Of a DNA stretch of 64,000 nt, positions 43,458 through 52,156 are shown piece after piece; the stretch's first letter is position 1, and every line of letters starts with the position of its first letter. Under the pieces are notes generated by a model, which worked only from the letters and a program-made list of their open reading frames with translations, did not search any database and was not told where the DNA came from. The translations under genes were made by a program, and so were the position numbers. The stretch comes from Pseudomonas deceptionensis (GTDB lineage Bacteria > Pseudomonadota > Gammaproteobacteria > Pseudomonadales > Pseudomonadaceae): positions 3,369,501 through 3,433,500 of the forward strand of contig NZ_FNUD01000002.1 of NCBI RefSeq assembly GCF_900106095.1. Direction: 5' to 3'.

Positions 43458-45155
43458 TTAAGGCTGAACCTTGGGGAAGATGAATATCGCCAGATTGCCA
43501 CGCTCGTAGCGCTTGCCACCCAAGGGCAGCAGCTCGACTTCCTGGGTTTCCAGTGCCGAATGAACGCGCATGACCACGCCCACAGAGCCGCGTAGCTGTG
43601 CTTCTTTCATCCAACGGCCGATATTATCCATATCTACCTGACGCGCAGCTGAATCGGCATAGCTCAAACCGTATTTCAGTTCGCCCACAGTGTTGTACAG
43701 GTTGACTTCAGGTTGGCCCAGACGCCAGGAAAGGGCTGACGCGGCACCCAGATCATTGCTGAGCAAGGTGCTGGTCTGGCCCAGCTCCTGCACGTGCTCG
43801 GCAATGAATTGATCAGGCATTTTACTGTTCACGATGTCGCCCGGCATCGCTGTGGGCAACAAGGCTACCAGCAACCCCATGCCCAGGGCCGGAGCGGCCC
43901 ACAGTTGCAAGGGTTGCAGGGCCTGCAGGGCATTGCTCAGCAACCAGCCCAGCAACACGATGTACCCCAGCGACAGGTTGAAAACCTCGGTGCTGTCGTA
44001 CACCGGACGGGTGAGTTGCACGTAGAGCAGCCCCACCAGCCCGGCCATGGCCAGCAGTGTATTGAGCACGCCATTGATACGGATTGTGCGGCTGCGTGCC
44101 TGGGTGATCCATGTCGCCAGTGCATGGCCCATCAACAGCGCCAAAGGCAGCAGGCACGGCATGATGTAAGTGGGCAGCTTGCCCTTGCTCAAACTGAAGA
44201 TGGCCAGGGGCAGCAGCATCCACAGCAACAGAAAGCCCATAGCAGGCTGGCGTTTTTGCTTCCAGGCATCGATCAGGGCTGAGGGCAGCAGTGCCGCCCA
44301 CGGCAGGCTGGCTGCCAGCAGGATGGGCAGGTAAAACCACCAGGGTTGGGTATGTTGCGCATCGGTGGCGCTAAAACGGCGGATGTGCTCGTTCCAGAAG
44401 AAGAACTGCCAGAAATCGGGTTCCTGATGCTGGATCGCCACTACCCACGGCAAGCACACGGCCACGGCCACCAGAATCGCCAGCGGGCCGTAGATCAGAA
44501 CGTCCTTCATCCGGCGCTGCCACAGGGCATACGGCACGGCGATCACCACCGGTAACAGCCAGGCCAGAAAGCCCTTGGTCATGAAGCCCATGCCGCAGGC
44601 GAGACCCAAAACGCCCCACGCACACAGGCGTCCACGGCGGGTCTGGCTGTCAAAGGCGAACCAGAGCGCTACCAGGCTCAGGTTGACCCAGAAGGTGAAT
44701 TGCGGGTCAAGATTGGCGTAGCCGGCTTGCCCGGCGACCAGTCCAAAACTCATATAGAGCAGGGTGCTGGCGAAGCGCTTGAGCGGGTCATTCCACAGCC
44801 GCCCGGCGATCAACCACACCAGCCACACACTCAGCCCGGTGCTGACCGCCGAGGCGATGCGTACCCCGAACAGGTTGTCCCCGAACACCGCTTGCCCGAT
44901 GGCGATCATCCAGTAGCCGGCAATCGGCTTTTCGAAGTAGCGCAGGCCCATGAAATGCGGCGCGACCCAGTTACCGCTATGGAGCATTTCCTGGCTGATC
45001 TGGGCATAGCGGGTTTCGTCGGGGATCCACAACCCATGGCTCATCAATGGCACCAGGTAAAACAGCACAAAGGCCAGGATCAGGCTGGGTAAAGCCCAGC
45101 GTTCCAGGCTATGGGCCTGTGATTTGTAAGGTGCAGCCGCAACCATGCTTTCCAT
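43458..45155 (-). CDS. arnT: Second ArnT-like lipid A sugar transferase
   Basis: This 565-residue protein is highly similar to the operon-encoded Arn[64 protein letters not shown] and [11 protein letters not shown] are nearly identical. All acidic donor-loop residues are kept, so it should be catalytically competent in Ara4N (or similar sugar) transfer to lipid A. It is unlinked from other arn genes and followed without gap by a second family 39 enzyme. The start could be ATG 45155 or ATG 45146; GGAA lies just ahead of the second. A TTTTTCAC motif lies about 75 bp upstream. Confidence 0.88.
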   Translation of the reverse strand: MESMVAAAPYKSQAHSLERWALPSLILAFVLFYLVPLMSHGLWIPDETRYAQISQEMLHSGNWVAPHFMGLRYFEKPIAGYWMIAIGQAVFGDNLFGVRIASAVSTGLSVWLVWLIAGRLWNDPLKRFASTLLYMSFGLVAGQAGYANLDPQFTFWVNLSLVALWFAFDSQTRRGRLCAWGVLGLACGMGFMTKGFLAWLLPVVIAVPYALWQRRMKDVLIYGPLAILVAVAVCLPWVVAIQHQEPDFWQFFFWNEHIRRFSATDAQHTQPWWFYLPILLAASLPWAALLPSALIDAWKQKRQPAMGFLLLWMLLPLAIFSLSKGKLPTYIMPCLLPLALLMGHALATWITQARSRTIRINGVLNTLLAMAGLVGLLYVQLTRPVYDSTEVFNLSLGYIVLLGWLLSNALQALQPLQLWAAPALGMGLLVALLPTAMPGDIVNSKMPDQFIAEHVQELGQTSTLLSNDLGAASALSWRLGQPEVNLYNTVGELKYGLSYADSAARQVDMDNIGRWMKEAQLRGSVGVVMRVHSALETQEVELLPLGGKRYERGNLAIFIFPKVQP

Positions 45156-45545
45156 TTGCGAGCCCGTGTTGGACGTGAATTATGGCCGACACGTTAATCG
45201 GGGGCAGGTTGGGGCGAAGTGAAGCCAATGTGAAAAAAACGGATGGCCACGGGGTGAGGGGCCCGAATCCAGCCCCGGAACCTGCCTGAGTCGATTTGTC
45301 GCAGCCTTGCCGGATCGCCGCGGTTTTGCTGGCCTCGACGAGCAAAGTGCACCATTGAAGGGCATACCCGCCGTGCGACCAGCCGGGGAGAGTGGTAAAT
45401 TCTGCGCTCATGAAACACGTCTATCCCACAGCAATCGTACGCACTTGACCTGAAATCCATCGGTCGTGAAGCGTACAACCCTGCCTGATGTCGCGCAGGG
45501 CATAGGTTTTTATCGTCAGATCAAGACCGCTTAAAGGAAACCTAC
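45156..45545. other. Intergenic region between the second arnT and the Sco gene
   Basis: This divergent 390-bp gap has no recognisable gene. It holds a GTGAAGCCAATGTGAAAAA direct repeat near 45219-45237 (TTTTTCAC towards arnT) and an AT-poor central part with GGGGCCCGAATCCAGCCCC-like dyads. The AAAGGA Shine-Dalgarno of the Sco gene ends the region. Confidence 0.5.
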
Positions 45546-46151
45546 ATGAATCAATTACTGACTCGCCGCCATGTTGTCGCGGGCCTTGGCTTGCTCAGTC
45601 TCGGCTTGCTGGCGGGTTGCGATCCAGGCAGTGGTTTGTCGTACAAGTACGGTAAAGACTTGAGCAATGAAATCCTGGGGCGAAAGTTCAAGCTCAGGGA
45701 CGCCCAGGGCAATGAGATGATGCTGGGCAGCTTTCGCGGGATGATGCCGATGATTTTCTTCGGTTTCACCCAATGCCCCGCGGTGTGCCCAACGGCTTTG
45801 GCGCGCGCCGCACAGGTCAAGAAAATGATGGGCCCGGACGGCGACCGGTTGCAGGTGGTGTTTATCACCCTGGACCCGGAGCGCGACACCCCGGCCATGC
45901 TCGATGCCTATGTCAAAGCGTTCGATCCGAGCTTTATTGCGCTGTCCGGCACGCTGGAAGAAACCGCCGCCACGGCCAAAGAGTTCAAGGTGTTTTACGA
46001 AAAAGAGCCAAGCGGCTCGTCGTACACCATCGCCCACACCGCCACCAGCTTTGTGTTTGATACCCGCGGCATTTTGCGCCTCGGCCTGTCGCCTTCGCTG
46101 TCGGCCAAACAGTGCACCGAAGACCTGCTGACCGTGATGTCGGTCTGCTGA
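45546..46151 (+). CDS. Sco1/SenC-family copper chaperone lipoprotein
   Basis: This 201-residue thioredoxin-fold protein has a lipoprotein signal (GLLSLGLLAGC, lipobox Cys25), the copper-binding TQCPAVCP (C77, C81) and the distant His164 in YTIAHTATSF. Sco proteins deliver copper to the CuA site of cytochrome oxidase or act as thiol-redox proteins. AAAGGAAA lies 7 nt before the ATG. The next gene, a PCu(A)C chaperone, starts 29 bp after its stop, and the two commonly cooperate in CuA assembly. The pair is on the strand opposite the OprD/pseudoazurin genes. Confidence 0.93.
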   Translation: MNQLLTRRHVVAGLGLLSLGLLAGCDPGSGLSYKYGKDLSNEILGRKFKLRDAQGNEMMLGSFRGMMPMIFFGFTQCPAVCPTALARAAQVKKMMGPDGDRLQVVFITLDPERDTPAMLDAYVKAFDPSFIALSGTLEETAATAKEFKVFYEKEPSGSSYTIAHTATSFVFDTRGILRLGLSPSLSAKQCTEDLLTVMSVC

Positions 46152-46180
46152 TCCACGTTCCCTTTGAAAGAGCCAACGCC

Positions 46181-46645
46181 ATGAAACCTGTTAACTACCT
46201 GTTGTTGTCGCTGCTGGGCCTGAGCTTGCACGTTTCTGCGCAAACCGTGGTGGACGATGCCTGGGTGCGCGCCACTGTCGTTGGGCAGCCTGCCAGCGGT
46301 GCGTTCATGCACATTACTGCTGACCGCGACAGCAAGCTGGTTGAGGTCAAATCCCCGGTTGCCAAAACCGTGCAGATTCATGAGTCGACGATGAAAAACG
46401 ACGTCATGAGCATGAAGCCAGTGACTTCGGTGGCCTTGCCGGCCGGTAAAACCATCGCTATCGAACCTGAGGGCTACCACGTGATGCTGATTGATCTGGT
46501 AGGCCAGATCAAAGAGGGCGATGACGTACCGCTGACCCTGATTGTCGAGGACGCCAAAGGTGTCAAAGAATCGATCGACGTCACCGCCAAAGCTCGCGCG
46601 CTGAACAGCATGCCGATGCATGATCATGGCGCGATGAAGCACTGA
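46181..46645 (+). CDS. PCu(A)C periplasmic copper chaperone
   Basis: This 154-residue DUF461 protein has a signal peptide (MKPVNYLLLSLLGLSLHVSA) and the copper-binding Met/His set: GAFMHITA, VQIHESTMKNDVMSM and a C-terminal MPMHDHGAMKH tail that adds ligands. It binds Cu(I) in the periplasm and passes it to CuA, with the Sco protein encoded upstream. The ATG at 46181 was chosen because it starts the signal peptide; the upstream extension overlaps the Sco gene. The transcript ends at a 13-bp hairpin shared with the convergent porin gene. Confidence 0.9.
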   Translation: MKPVNYLLLSLLGLSLHVSAQTVVDDAWVRATVVGQPASGAFMHITADRDSKLVEVKSPVAKTVQIHESTMKNDVMSMKPVTSVALPAGKTIAIEPEGYHVMLIDLVGQIKEGDDVPLTLIVEDAKGVKESIDVTAKARALNSMPMHDHGAMKH

Positions 46646-46666
46646 TAGCCGATTGAGGCTGCCTTA

Positions 46667-46699
46667 TTGGCAAACGACCGCCGCCGGGTCGTTTGCCAA
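46667..46699. terminator. Hairpin between convergent PCu(A)C and oprD-like genes
   Basis: Perfect 13-bp arms TTGGCAAACGACC (46667-46679) and GGTCGTTTGCCAA (46687-46699) with a 7-nt loop. It is placed to stop transcription from both sides, though T tracts are short. Confidence 0.75.
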
Positions 46700-46711
46700 A
46701 GGCTTGAAGGT

Positions 46712-48055
46712 TTAAATCCTTCCTGTCAGCGGGTATTCAATGGCCAGACGGATCTGGTCGGTATCCAGCTCAGCTTGTGCAGTGTTGCCTCGGTGCACGT
46801 TGTGTCGCAATGACACGATGGTGCCCTTGGCGGTTCCACTCTGAACCACATAACGCGCTTCCAGATCCCGCTCCCAGTGCTTGCCGCCTTTGCCATAACC
46901 CAGATAGGCATAGCCGCCGCGGGGGTCCACATGGCTGCCGTCAATCTGACTGCCGCGCACATAAGCGGCGCTCAGCACCAGGCCGGGCATGCCCCAGGGC
47001 GTCATCGCCAGATCGTAGCGCGCTTGCCACGACTGCTCGTTGGGCGCATTGAAGTCTGAGAGTTGCACCGCGTTGGTGATAAAGATCGCACCTCGGGTCA
47101 CGTAGTCGAACGGCGTATCGCCATGCACCTTCTGATAACCCAGGCTGAAACTGTGCGGGCCTTGGGCGTAGGTGCTCAGCAGGCTCCAGGTGGTGTTATC
47201 GATGTTGCCCGACAGTGCCTTGCCTTCATCGGTGGTGCGGTACAGGTTGAAGTTCAGCGACAGCGAGCGGTTTTCATCAATCGCCTGGCTGAAAGTGGCG
47301 CCCAGGTACTGCTGGTTCCAGGTGTCCTGGTAGCGGGAGCTGTAGAGGCTGGCACTGAGGTTTTTGCTCGGGGTGTAAACCATGCCGGCGAGGTCAAATG
47401 CATCCCCTTTGACGGCATTCGAGTAGTTCACTACAAAGCCCTGATCATGGCTGCTGGCGTTGCGGTCGGTACTCTCGGTGAAATGCCCGGCCACCATTTT
47501 CAGTGCGTTGAATTCGTTGCTGGTGAGAAACACGCCGTTGGCGGTCTCGGGCAACAGGCGGCTGTCGGATGAGCTGAAAACCGGCGTTTTGACCCGCTGT
47601 TCGCCATAGGACACCACCGTGTTGGACAGGCGCAGCTTCAACGCCGCGCCCCCGCGGCTGAAATCGTCCTTGGGGTAGCCGTCGTTATCCAGCCCAAGCA
47701 GGCGCGCCTTGCCGGCACGGCCACCGCCGCTGTCCAGCTTGACCCCGAGGTAGGCGTGGGCATCGACACCCACACCGATCAGGCCCTGAGTAAAGCCCGA
47801 CTGCAAGGTGCCCATCAGCCCGTAAGCCCACTCTTCGGCGTAGCCGTTGCGTTGCGCTCGCGGCTTGTAGGCATTGCGCGCGCCGCTGTTGCTGGCGCCG
47901 TGGCGGTACTCGCGGTTGTCATAGACCGTGCGGTTGAGCAGGCTCCAGGTGCTGTCTTCGATAAAGCCATTGGCCCGGGATTGGGCCGAGTCGGCCAGGG
48001 CCAATGGGCTCGCAAGGGCCAAGAGGAAGGCGGAGCGGGTGACCGCCACGGTCAT
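46712..48055 (-). CDS. OprD-family outer-membrane porin
   Basis: This 447-residue protein has a signal peptide (MTVAVTRSAFLLALASPLALA), the OprD N-terminal pattern NGFIEDSTWSLLNRTVYDNREY, alternating aromatic beta-strands throughout, and a C-terminal strand IRLAIEYPLTGRI. OprD porins pass specific small substrates (amino acids, peptides, carboxylates). The ATG at 48055 overlaps the stop of the pseudoazurin gene (ATGA 48052-48055), so the two are translationally coupled, an unusual partnership that hints at a copper- or electron-transfer-linked substrate. The longer frame is Arg/Pro-rich and not a signal sequence. Confidence 0.9.
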   Translation of the reverse strand: MTVAVTRSAFLLALASPLALADSAQSRANGFIEDSTWSLLNRTVYDNREYRHGASNSGARNAYKPRAQRNGYAEEWAYGLMGTLQSGFTQGLIGVGVDAHAYLGVKLDSGGGRAGKARLLGLDNDGYPKDDFSRGGAALKLRLSNTVVSYGEQRVKTPVFSSSDSRLLPETANGVFLTSNEFNALKMVAGHFTESTDRNASSHDQGFVVNYSNAVKGDAFDLAGMVYTPSKNLSASLYSSRYQDTWNQQYLGATFSQAIDENRSLSLNFNLYRTTDEGKALSGNIDNTTWSLLSTYAQGPHSFSLGYQKVHGDTPFDYVTRGAIFITNAVQLSDFNAPNEQSWQARYDLAMTPWGMPGLVLSAAYVRGSQIDGSHVDPRGGYAYLGYGKGGKHWERDLEARYVVQSGTAKGTIVSLRHNVHRGNTAQAELDTDQIRLAIEYPLTGRI

Positions 48056-48489
48056 GGTCGGGCCTGCTGCGCCAAAGTGGCATTCAAGCGGTCGAGTGCA
48101 CGGCTGGGCAAGCCTGCTGGCAATACCGCAGGCAGGTCGGCGGGCTCGCCCACTTGAATCAGCATCACCATGCCCATTGCCAAATGCGGAGTGCATTGGA
48201 TGCCGTACAGCCCCGGCAGGCTAAAGGTCTGCTCGATTTCTTGATTGATGTTTCCTTTGAAAGGCACCGCGCCGTCGGGCAGCAAGCCAGGCAATGTGGC
48301 AGCATTATGGCCGCTTTGTGTCGGGACAAACTTGACCGTGTCGCCGGGAGCAATCTGCAGGTAGTCCGGGTCAAAGACCATACCAGCGGTGGCGCTGCGG
48401 GTGAGCATTTTCACTTCGTGGGTTTGGGCCTGCGCGGTGGAGAACAGCAGGGTTACGCCAAGCAATAGCGTCAGGGATGTAATTCGCAT
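48052..48489 (-). CDS. Pseudoazurin-like blue copper protein
   Basis: This 145-residue type I copper protein has a signal peptide (MRITSLTLLLGVTLLFSTAQA). The copper ligands are His in QSGHNAATLP, then Cys, His and Met in LYGIQCTPHLAMGMVML, the order and spacing of pseudoazurin. It carries electrons in the periplasm, typically to nitrite or nitrous oxide reductase, but no denitrification gene is in the window. It is first in a two-gene unit with the OprD-family porin and lies across from the Sco/PCu(A)C pair, forming a local copper-protein cluster. Confidence 0.93.
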   Translation of the reverse strand: MRITSLTLLLGVTLLFSTAQAQTHEVKMLTRSATAGMVFDPDYLQIAPGDTVKFVPTQSGHNAATLPGLLPDGAVPFKGNINQEIEQTFSLPGLYGIQCTPHLAMGMVMLIQVGEPADLPAVLPAGLPSRALDRLNATLAQQARP

Positions 48490-48539
48490 GTTCGGCTATC
48501 CAGTTAATCAATCAAGGGCAGTGCACGGGAATCTCAGGC

Positions 48540-49697
48540 TCATAAATACTTGAGCCAGGTGATATCACGCCGACGTGCTTTCAACGCGGCAAACCAGCGT
48601 ACCGGCAAGTACAGTGCCGTGGCCAACAGTACGGCGGTCAACCAGACAGCGCCGATGCCGTCAAAACCGAAGTAGCTGCCCTGGTTTAAGCCGAACAGGC
48701 CAACGCTCGCCAGATACAGCACCTTGAGCACGTACAGGTGCAGCAGGTAAAAGAACATCGGCGCCGCGCCGAACACCGCAAGGATGCGGATCCATGTGGC
48801 TTGGCGGGCACGTTCAAAACCCAGCAACAGCAAAAGCCCCAGACCCAGGGTCAAGGCGATGAACAGCAGCGAAGGCGGGTACTTGGTGATGTTGAAGAAA
48901 CTCATCAGGGTTTGCGTGGCATTGCCGTAGTTCACCCACGGCGCCTCGCCGTAACCATTGAGCAAACGCAGCGCGACAAACCCGAGCAACGCACCCACAC
49001 CGGCCAGTAGCAGGTAACGCTGACGCGTGACGGCAGACGCTGAGCGGGCGAACCAGGGGCCCATGCAATAGCCCAGCGCGATCACGCCGATCCACGGCAA
49101 TACCGGGTACGAGGTGCGCAGACGCAAGCTGTCCGAGAACTCGATCCAGCCACGGTCATGCAAGATGGCCCAAGGTACATGCATCGCCGAACCGACCGGA
49201 AAGTGCAGGGTATCGAGCACGTTATGCCCGGCGATGATGGCGATACCGAGCAACAGCAGCAGAGGGCGTGGCAGCCACACCAGCGCGGCAAGGGCGATCA
49301 TGCTGACCCCGATGGCCCAGATCACCTGCATGTAAATCACGGTTGGCGGGAACTGGAAAGTCCAGGCGAAGTTCACCAGGGTAAATTCCAGCACCACCAG
49401 AAAAAGGCCACGCTTGAACAGAAACGCCGAGACATCCCGCGTGCCCTGATATTTTTCGCCGTACAGGTACGCCGACAGGCCGGTGAGCAACACAAACACC
49501 GGGGCGCACAGGTGAGCGAGCGTGCGGCTGAAAAACAGCGCCGGGTCGGTGATTTCGATGTTCATCGGATCGGCCACCTGACGGTGCAAAAAGAACGTCT
49601 CGCGCACGTGGTCCAGCAGCATGAATAGAATCACCAGGCCCCGAAGGGCATCGATGGAGAGCAGGCGTTGGCTTGGAGGGGGGGCAGCAGTGGTCAT
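48540..49697 (-). CDS. DUF1624/heparan-alpha-glucosaminide acetyltransferase-like membrane protein
   Basis: This 385-residue protein has about ten helices. It has the family opening QRLLSIDALRGLVILFMLLDHVRETFF with the conserved DALRG and histidine, LSAYLYGEKYQG and FYLLHLYVLKVLYL. Related proteins are proposed acyltransferases that move an acetyl group across the membrane to a glycan or other acceptor. The ATG at 49697 (MTTAAPPPSQR) was chosen because residues before it are not conserved-looking, but no good Shine-Dalgarno is present, so the start is uncertain. Two dyads lie upstream. No operon partner. Confidence 0.82.
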   Translation of the reverse strand: MTTAAPPPSQRLLSIDALRGLVILFMLLDHVRETFFLHRQVADPMNIEITDPALFFSRTLAHLCAPVFVLLTGLSAYLYGEKYQGTRDVSAFLFKRGLFLVVLEFTLVNFAWTFQFPPTVIYMQVIWAIGVSMIALAALVWLPRPLLLLLGIAIIAGHNVLDTLHFPVGSAMHVPWAILHDRGWIEFSDSLRLRTSYPVLPWIGVIALGYCMGPWFARSASAVTRQRYLLLAGVGALLGFVALRLLNGYGEAPWVNYGNATQTLMSFFNITKYPPSLLFIALTLGLGLLLLLGFERARQATWIRILAVFGAAPMFFYLLHLYVLKVLYLASVGLFGLNQGSYFGFDGIGAVWLTAVLLATALYLPVRWFAALKARRRDITWLKYL

Positions 49698-49727
49698 TGA
49701 GGAGGTCACACATGATGAGGGTATGCT

Positions 49728-49790
49728 TAAGGTTGTAGTTACCTTATAACATAATAGGCTCATCGTCATTTTTTTGAGAAGAATTCTCAA
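49728..49790. promoter_or_regulatory. Two dyads upstream of the DUF1624 gene
   Basis: TAAGGT-N7-ACCTTA (49728-49746) is a perfect 6-bp dyad of MerR-operator size. TTGAGAA-GAA-TTCTCAA (49774-49790) is a perfect 7-bp dyad next to a T tract. Both lie 30-95 bp upstream of the start codon, within the expected promoter. The cognate regulators are unknown. Confidence 0.4.
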
Positions 49791-49909
49791 TATGGCGTCA
49801 GGTCAGCGAAGCTCCTGCAGTCGTTGACGAGTAGAACGAGGCCACGTTCGGCTGCGCAGCCATCTGCAAAACCACGGCGCCCCGGTTTTGCAGATGCAAC
49901 GCGATGGCC

Positions 49910-50422
49910 TCAAGCCAAAGGTGTCGGATGCAGTCCATGGGCGGCCGTAGCCAGTTGCCCGGTGTCGACGCGAACAAAAACCGAGTCACCGACAGCCGTC
50001 AGCACATCCCCTGCATACACCTCACAGATGACACGCGTTTTGCGCCCCACATCGCCTTCAACCTTCGCACGCAGGGTTAGAGGCACGCCCATCGGTGTCG
50101 GCTTGATGAACTTGATCCCCAGGTTGCCGGTGACGCAATTGATGCGCGGCAGGCTGGCTGTTTCGCGGTTTTCCATGCGGTAGTGCCAGGCCATGGCCGT
50201 CCAGTTCGAATGGCAATCGACCAGCATTGCGATCAGACCGCCGTACACCAGCTCGGGCCAGCCGCAATATTTGGCATCCGGCAGGTGCTCGGCTATCACA
50301 TGCACGCCATCCTCGTGCCAATAGCTCTTGATATGCAGGCCGTGGGGGTTGTCGTTGCCGCAGCCGTAGCAAACGCCTTCAGGCGCGGCAGTGTCTTGCA
50401 AGGAGGGGGCGAGCTGAGACAT
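49910..50422 (-). CDS. PaaI-type hotdog thioesterase
   Basis: This 170-residue hotdog-fold protein has CYGCGNDNPHGLHIKSYWHED near 17-37 and the active-site helix region YGGLIAMLVDCHSNWTAM (Asp in place of the usual catalytic acid) near 60-78. The N-terminal CGxxNPxGL motif is common in acyl-CoA thioesterases of this subgroup. It probably hydrolyses a short or aromatic acyl-CoA. The ATG at 50422 is used because the upstream frame is low-quality; AGGA lies 10 nt ahead. A perfect TTACGTTAACGTAA palindrome lies 30 bp upstream. Confidence 0.85.
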   Translation of the reverse strand: MSQLAPSLQDTAAPEGVCYGCGNDNPHGLHIKSYWHEDGVHVIAEHLPDAKYCGWPELVYGGLIAMLVDCHSNWTAMAWHYRMENRETASLPRINCVTGNLGIKFIKPTPMGVPLTLRAKVEGDVGRKTRVICEVYAGDVLTAVGDSVFVRVDTGQLATAAHGLHPTPLA

Positions 50423-50451
50423 ACCTTGATCATCCTTAAAAAATGTATGCC

Positions 50452-50465
50452 TTACGTTAACGTAA
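50452..50465. promoter_or_regulatory. TTACGTTAACGTAA palindrome (LiuR-like box)
   Basis: A perfect 14-bp palindrome lies 30 bp upstream of the thioesterase start. It resembles MerR-family LiuR sites (TTTACG/CGTAAA half-sites around a 4-bp centre) that control acyl-CoA and branched-chain amino acid catabolism in proteobacteria. A related site lies at 57641-57656. Confidence 0.45.
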
Positions 50466-50522
50466 AGCCACGCCTCCGTGCGCGGCTTTTTGTAGCTGTT
50501 CTCGGCCCCGGGATGTTCCTGA

Positions 50523-50945
50523 TCAGTGCGCCTCAGCCTCAACCACTGCTTTGAGCCGCTCCAGCCCCGCGCGATAAAACCCGTCGAAGTGCGCCACGAT
50601 CCCGGCTTCATCGGCACCCTGAACCACAAAGCTGCTTGCCCAGCTGGCGAGGGTGCCGCCCTTGCCATCGTCCCGGGCGGACATCGTGCCGATATAGTCA
50701 GTCACTGGCGCCGGGCCTTGCAGCAGGGCATAGCTGTAGGTCTTCCCGGCTTCGTCAAACGTGAGCAGACGCTCGACAATAATCACCCCGTCGACGGTTG
50801 TCAGGTGACGCAAGCGTCCTGCGTCACTGAGGGTGCTGCTGGCAATGACATCCAGCCAGCGGGGCAGCCAGTCAAAGCCTCCCAGCAGTGCCCAGACCTG
50901 TTCAACCGGGCGTTTGATCGTAATTTGGATATGGACGTCACTCAT
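50523..50945 (-). CDS. SRPBCC-family protein
   Basis: This 140-residue Bet v1/START-like protein opens MSDVHIQITIKRPVEQVWALLGGFDWLPRWLD. It resembles polyketide cyclase/dehydrase-type small-molecule binding proteins. Such folds bind hydrophobic ligands; no catalytic residues can be assigned. The ATG at 50945 overlaps the MFS stop (ATGA 50942-50945), and the MFS gene itself overlaps a GlcG-like gene, so it is the third gene of a coupled unit. It might bind the same compound the MFS carries. Confidence 0.82.
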   Translation of the reverse strand: MSDVHIQITIKRPVEQVWALLGGFDWLPRWLDVIASSTLSDAGRLRHLTTVDGVIIVERLLTFDEAGKTYSYALLQGPAPVTDYIGTMSARDDGKGGTLASWASSFVVQGADEAGIVAHFDGFYRAGLERLKAVVEAEAH

Positions 50946-52156
50946 GTTTTTACCTGCGTCGTGGGGGAATGAAAGCGTGAGTCTTTTCGGTTGAGGGCGA
51001 CCAGCCAGATCAGCGGCAATTGCGCGAGGATCACCGTCGCCACGCCTGCCCATGGGGTGAATGACATCTGCCCGCTGCCGACCAGAGCGCTGCCGCTGGT
51101 TTCTCCCAGTGCAATGCCAAGGTTGAATGCCGAGATGTTCAGCGCTGAAGCGAACGCCACTGCTTGCGGGGTGAATCGTTCGGCGGTGGCCAGCATCCCG
51201 GCTTGGGCCGCCGGTGACAGACCGAATGCCAGTGCGCCCCAGAAAAACAGCATCACCACCATTGGCCCTTGATAGGGCATCAGCAGGGCGACACCCGCCA
51301 GGGTCAGCGCCAGTAGCATGAAGATCATTCGCAATGCCGGTTGCCAGCCCATTGCCGATGCCAGCCGGCCCCCGACCAGATTGCCCACCAGGGTGGCCGC
51401 GCCGAATACGACCAGGAGCACGCTGGCGGTCGCGGTAGAAAAGCCGCTGATATCTGTCAGGATCGGCGTGATAAAGGTGAAGGCGGCAAAGCTTGAGCCA
51501 AAACCCAGCGCTGTCACGGCCATCATCGCCAAAATGGCCGGGTGCTTGAGTGCTGCCAGCTGTCCGCGCGAGTTGCCCGAGGGCGGGGTCGGTGCGTGGG
51601 GCAACCAGCGGGCGGTGGCGATCAAGGCCAATGCAGCCAGCAATGCGACCGCATAAAACGGCAGCCGCCAGCCCATGGCATTACCCAGGAAGCTGCCGAT
51701 CGGCACACCGATGACCATCGCCAGCGTCAGGCCGGCGAACATGATCGCGATGGCTTTGCTCGCCTGACCCTTTGGCGCCAGGTTGGCGGCGACGGTTGCG
51801 CCGATGGCAAAGAAACTGCCATGGGCGAGCGCAGTGAGGACCCGTCCAGCCAGTAACACCGGGTAATCCGTGGAGAGGGCGGACAGCAGGTTACCGGCCA
51901 TAAACAGCGCAATCAGCGTCAGCAGGACCGGTTTGCGTGGCAGCCGTGCCAGTGCCAGAACGGTCAGCGGTGTACCGATGGCCAGCGCCAGTGCATACAG
52001 ACCGACCAGGCTCCCCGCACTCGCCAGAGGGATGTCGAGGTCAGACGCGATGGCCGGCAGAATGCCCACCACAATGAATTCCGCCATGCCGATTGCGAAG
52101 GCAGTCACCGCCAACGCGAGTACGCCGGGGTGTATGGGCTGCGTGCTGCGGCTCAT
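50942..52156 (-). CDS. MFS exporter, AraJ-like (DHA1)
   Basis: This 404-residue, twelve-helix major facilitator has AVTAFAIGMAEFIVVGILPAIA in helix 1, ARLPRKPVLLTLIAL after helix 2 and GRVLTALAHGSFFAIGATVAA in helix 4, the AraJ/YdeA-type drug or sugar efflux subgroup. It overlaps both neighbours by 4 nt (GlcG-like upstream, SRPBCC downstream). The substrate is unknown; regulation by the IclR gene upstream is likely from position. Confidence 0.87.
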   Translation of the reverse strand: MSRSTQPIHPGVLALAVTAFAIGMAEFIVVGILPAIASDLDIPLASAGSLVGLYALALAIGTPLTVLALARLPRKPVLLTLIALFMAGNLLSALSTDYPVLLAGRVLTALAHGSFFAIGATVAANLAPKGQASKAIAIMFAGLTLAMVIGVPIGSFLGNAMGWRLPFYAVALLAALALIATARWLPHAPTPPSGNSRGQLAALKHPAILAMMAVTALGFGSSFAAFTFITPILTDISGFSTATASVLLVVFGAATLVGNLVGGRLASAMGWQPALRMIFMLLALTLAGVALLMPYQGPMVVMLFFWGALAFGLSPAAQAGMLATAERFTPQAVAFASALNISAFNLGIALGETSGSALVGSGQMSFTPWAGVATVILAQLPLIWLVALNRKDSRFHSPTTQVKT

